Positions 6,149 through 8,665 of a DNA stretch of 8,665 bases are shown one piece after another. Made by a program: the position numbers and the translations under genes. Source of the stretch: Rhodospirillaceae bacterium (GTDB lineage Bacteria > Pseudomonadota > Alphaproteobacteria > MPNO01 > UBA2964); the NCBI GenBank assembly GCA_018660305.1, contig JABJKO010000312.1, forward strand, positions 1 to 8,665. The letters run 5' to 3'. The notes beneath the pieces are model-generated. The model was not told the origin of the DNA. It did not search any database and was given only the letters and a program-made list of their open reading frames with translations. Within the stretch, counting starts at the first letter, position 1. Every line of letters begins with the position of its first letter.

Positions 6149-7350
6149 GCCTGCGGTCCCTCGTTGGAACCGTTTTCCAGCGGCGCGTTGGGCGCCAAGC
6201 CCATGCGGCGGCCCCATTCCTGATAATAGGCCCTTACATTGACGTCATCGGTGGGATTGAAATCCTCTTCGCGGGCCACAATGCTGTAGCGCACCACGTC
6301 TGTGTTCATGGATTCCCATTGCGCCTCGACGGCGATCACGTCTTCACCGAGATTCCGGCCGGCCGGTCCCCAGAACATATTGTGATGTTTCAGCCGTTCC
6401 GTTCCGACTTCGGGGGAGACGTCCGCGAGACCAAGACCTCGCCATTCCACCATGGTTCTGCCGGGGGCGATGGGCACCATTCGGTCAAGCCGGATCACGT
6501 TGGAGCGGATATTGATCATCAGATCGGGAAACAGATTGATCACCCGCATCTCGTTTTCCCGGAGTCCCGGCAGGACGCCGGAAGAGACACCGTCGTAGCC
6601 ACCGGCCTCGTATGAAACCGTCGCGGCGCCGTCCGACCAGTAACCGCTATGGCCGTTGATGCCGAGCCGCAGCTTCATGGGGCTGGTCTTGCCGGTCACC
6701 CAGGGCAGAGTCTTGCGGTTGATGAAATGGAGCATGCTGTGATAGCGCTCGCTGTTATTGTCCTGCCACAGCTTCCAGTTGGCGGCGACCTCCACCTTGT
6801 GAAAATGAAAGACCTTGAGCGGTTGCCGGCTCAGGGGCTCCATCACCGGTTCCAACAAATCGCCGACATAATCCTGAAGCGGTTCGGTGTCTTCGCTGAG
6901 ACAGACGAAAACAAGCCCCGCGATGCTGTCGGTGCGTATGGGGATCAGCCCGAGCTTATCGCGATCGAGTCCCACGGCCTTATAGCCGTCCGGTTTGGTG
7001 ATCCCGGTGCAGGCGCCGTCGAGCCCATAGGTCCAAAGATGGTAAAAACACTGGAACTCGGTCGCGGTGCCGGAATCCTCCCGGACCACCGGCGCGGCGC
7101 GATGGCGGCAGACGTTGAAAAACGCGCGTATCGCGCCATCCTGCCCGCGCACGATTACGATGGGCTTGCCGGCCACGGCCGTGGTCCGGAAATCACCCGG
7201 TTTGGCGAGCTCGCTTTCGTGGCAGACAAACATCCATACTTTTCCGAACAGGTCTGTTCGTTCCTGCGCCAGGATCCCGGCATTGGTAAAAATACGATTG
7301 TCGAGATAATGGGTGTCCGGGACGTCCGGCCGGTCATAGCCTGAAATCAT
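6145..7350 (-). CDS. Rieske non-haem iron ring-hydroxylating oxygenase alpha subunit
   Basis: A 401-residue catalytic subunit of an aromatic-ring dioxygenase or monooxygenase. The Rieske [2Fe-2S] ligands are C81, H83, C101 and H104 (CRH, 17 residues, then CFYH), in a domain spanning about 35-150. In the catalytic domain the mononuclear iron ligands appear to be H204 and H208 in ERYHSMLH, and D337 in NLGEDV. E201, three residues before H204, occupies the inter-subunit electron-transfer acidic position. The two iron histidines are separated by three residues rather than the commoner four or five. ATG 7350 is preferred over an in-frame start at 7449, because it has AGGGA upstream (minus strand) and the added residues look non-coding. 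The gene is cotranscribed and overlapping with the beta gene and divergent from ubiD-like. No ferredoxin or reductase gene is present in the window, so these must lie elsewhere. The substrate is unknown. Confidence 0.94.
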   Translation of the reverse strand: MISGYDRPDVPDTHYLDNRIFTNAGILAQERTDLFGKVWMFVCHESELAKPGDFRTTAVAGKPIVIVRGQDGAIRAFFNVCRHRAAPVVREDSGTATEFQCFYHLWTYGLDGACTGITKPDGYKAVGLDRDKLGLIPIRTDSIAGLVFVCLSEDTEPLQDYVGDLLEPVMEPLSRQPLKVFHFHKVEVAANWKLWQDNNSERYHSMLHFINRKTLPWVTGKTSPMKLRLGINGHSGYWSDGAATVSYEAGGYDGVSSGVLPGLRENEMRVINLFPDLMINIRSNVIRLDRMVPIAPGRTMVEWRGLGLADVSPEVGTERLKHHNMFWGPAGRNLGEDVIAVEAQWESMNTDVVRYSIVAREEDFNPTDDVNVRAYYQEWGRRMGLAPNAPLENGSNEGPQA

Positions 7351-7524
7351 CGCTGGTGTTCCCTTCCGGGTTCCTGGTCGTTCGGCTGGAAAGTGTGCCG
7401 CAATCGACGTGGCGCGTCTATTCCCGCCGGGCCTGTATGACATCATCAAGTTCGCCGTCTTGCCGCCTATGGGACCCGATGTTAGGTTCCCGCTCTCAAT
7501 TATCGGATAGAGCAGGAAAGTTTC
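7351..7524. promoter_or_regulatory. Divergent intergenic region between the Rieske oxygenase and UbiD genes
   Basis: This 174-bp gap separates the ATG of the oxygenase alpha gene (minus strand) from the ATG of the UbiD gene (plus strand), so it should carry both promoters. It contains a short palindrome, ATGACATCAT, at 7437-7446 near its centre. A TTGCCG at 7460-7465 is the best -35-like hexamer for the UbiD direction, but no convincing -10 follows it at 17 bases. I see no coding potential that belongs to a recognisable protein here. Promoters are inferred from gene orientation only. Confidence 0.45.
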
Positions 7525-8665
7525 ATGTCGACCAATTTTCGGGAGTTTGTCGCGGATTTACGGGCCGCGGGGCAGATGCGGGAGATTACCAAGCCTGTCG
7601 ATATCCGCCACATCGCAGCGCTGGTCGACCAGTCCGAGACCGCCCTGATGTTCTCCAATGTCATCGGTTATGACATGCCGGTGATCTCCGGTCTCACCAA
7701 CAGCCGCGAACGCCTTGCCATCGCCATGGGCTGCGAGTTTGGCGAGATCGAAGGCAAGCTGCGGCAGGGCATTGACCGGCCCATTGAACCCAAGATTGTC
7801 AACGCGGGCAGCGCACGCGAAGTCCTGGTGGAGGGCGATGATGTCGATCTCTACAATTTGCCGGTGCCGCTGTTTTCCATCCGTGACGGAGGTCCGATGA
7901 TCACCGCCGGCATCACGCTGGCGGAAGACCCGGAGCTTGGTCTCAATGCCGGGATCTATCGCTTGCTGGTGAAGGACCGCAACACCACCGGCATCGATAT
8001 TGTCACCCCCAACAATTTGCGCAAGCTGGCGGAAAGGGCCTATGAGAGAGACGAGCCGCTGCCCATCTCGGTCAATATCGGCACCCATCCGGCGGAACTG
8101 ATCACCGGTTGCTTCAAGGCGGCGCCGGGTGTCAGCGAAATTGCCATGTCGGGCGGTATGCGCGGCGAAGCGGTGGAACTGACACCATGCAAATCCATCC
8201 CCACTCCTTGTATCGCCGACGCCGAGATTGTCCTGGAGGCGGAAATCCTGCCCACCGGCTGGACCAAACCGGAAGGGCGGTTCGGCGAGTTCACCCGTCT
8301 GATGGGCGGGCTGCACTGGAACCCCCATGTGCGGATCAAGGCGATCTCCATGCGCCGGGATGCCATGTATTACGCGCTTCACATGCCGTGGGAGAATATC
8401 TGGCCCAGTGGACCGATCTATGAAGCCGCGGTGCGCCGTGCCCTGCATGAGGCGGGTGTCCAGACCACGGCGGTCAATATTACGCCGGGCGGGTGTTGTC
8501 ACTGGCATGCCATCATTGCCGTCAAGCCGCTCCCCGGCGATGCCAAGAATGCCATGATGGCGGCGCTGTCGGTTGCCGATATGAAACATGTGGTGGTGGT
8601 CGATGAGGAAATCGATGTGTTCGATGGCGTCGACGTGGAATGGGCCATCGCGACCCGCGTGCAGG
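7525..8665 (+). CDS. UbiD-family prenylated-FMN-dependent (de)carboxylase, 3' end beyond the window
   Basis: The first 380 residues of a UbiD-family protein; the family runs to about 450-500 residues, so roughly the last 70-120 are missing at the window edge. UbiD enzymes reversibly decarboxylate aromatic or unsaturated acids using prenylated FMN made by UbiX. The prFMN/metal region is visible at NAGIYR (N141, R146) and GVSE (E205), and the catalytic pair is E250 and E255 in EGRFGEFT, where the usual EGPFGE has proline replaced by arginine. The spacing of R146 to E250 (104 residues) equals R173 to E277 in fungal Fdc1. The residue matching Fdc1 H191 appears to be N164 in TPNNLRKLA. ATG 7525 is preceded by AGGAAAG at 7514-7520 and begins with the usual FREFVADLRAAG helix. 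Divergent from the Rieske genes; no UbiX in the window. A catabolic rather than ubiquinone role is inferred from context. Confidence 0.93.
   Translation, partial: MSTNFREFVADLRAAGQMREITKPVDIRHIAALVDQSETALMFSNVIGYDMPVISGLTNSRERLAIAMGCEFGEIEGKLRQGIDRPIEPKIVNAGSAREVLVEGDDVDLYNLPVPLFSIRDGGPMITAGITLAEDPELGLNAGIYRLLVKDRNTTGIDIVTPNNLRKLAERAYERDEPLPISVNIGTHPAELITGCFKAAPGVSEIAMSGGMRGEAVELTPCKSIPTPCIADAEIVLEAEILPTGWTKPEGRFGEFTRLMGGLHWNPHVRIKAISMRRDAMYYALHMPWENIWPSGPIYEAAVRRALHEAGVQTTAVNITPGGCCHWHAIIAVKPLPGDAKNAMMAALSVADMKHVVVVDEEIDVFDGVDVEWAIATRVQ

Noticed and set aside
7558..8589. A 343-residue open frame on the minus strand opposite the UbiD gene
   Set aside because: The plus-strand translation is a clear UbiD protein; the opposite frame is Arg/His/Gly/Asp-rich and unrecognisable.

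Overview
The window is high-GC, densely coded DNA that reads like a chromosomal segment from a Gram-negative proteobacterium, most likely an alphaproteobacterium. That placement rests on protein style (a YbaN-type inner-membrane protein, short bacterial GMC flavoenzyme, two-subunit Rieske oxygenase, UbiD) and on codon choice, not on any RNA marker. No tRNA, rRNA, CRISPR array, insertion sequence or phage gene was found. Eight protein genes are supported; the last runs off the right edge.

Left block (1-2293, minus strand): a thiamine-diphosphate (ThDP)-dependent acetolactate-synthase-like enzyme is followed by a small TerB-fold protein. An 8-bp-stem hairpin with a weakly T-rich tail lies just beyond TerB and probably ends this transcript. 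A 14-bp perfect inverted repeat sits directly upstream of the TerB ribosome-binding site.

Middle block (2375-5630, plus strand): a DUF454/YbaN membrane protein, a GMC-family FAD oxidoreductase and a periplasmic-binding-protein-fold protein (SsuA/NMT1 type). The YbaN start is abutted by the stop codon of a possible 8-codon leader ORF. The binding-protein-fold gene has no signal peptide and no transporter partner genes, and carries its own strong Shine-Dalgarno and a promoter-like region with an inverted repeat.

Right block (5696-8665): a Rieske ring-hydroxylating oxygenase alpha/beta pair on the minus strand, overlapping by GTGA, is divergent from a UbiD-family prenylated-FMN decarboxylase on the plus strand. 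The 174-bp region between them probably holds both promoters. In the UbiD protein the catalytic Arg-Glu-Glu set is visible, but the position matching a metal-ligand histidine of fungal Fdc1 appears to be asparagine.

Taken together (inference), the window looks like part of an uncharacterised catabolic locus for an aromatic or heteroaromatic acid: UbiD for (de)carboxylation, the Rieske pair for ring hydroxylation, GMC for alcohol oxidation, and the ThDP enzyme for 2-keto-acid or C-C bond chemistry. No ferredoxin or reductase for the oxygenase, no UbiX flavin prenyltransferase, no regulator and no permease are encoded here, so the pathway is incomplete within the window and the substrate cannot be named.
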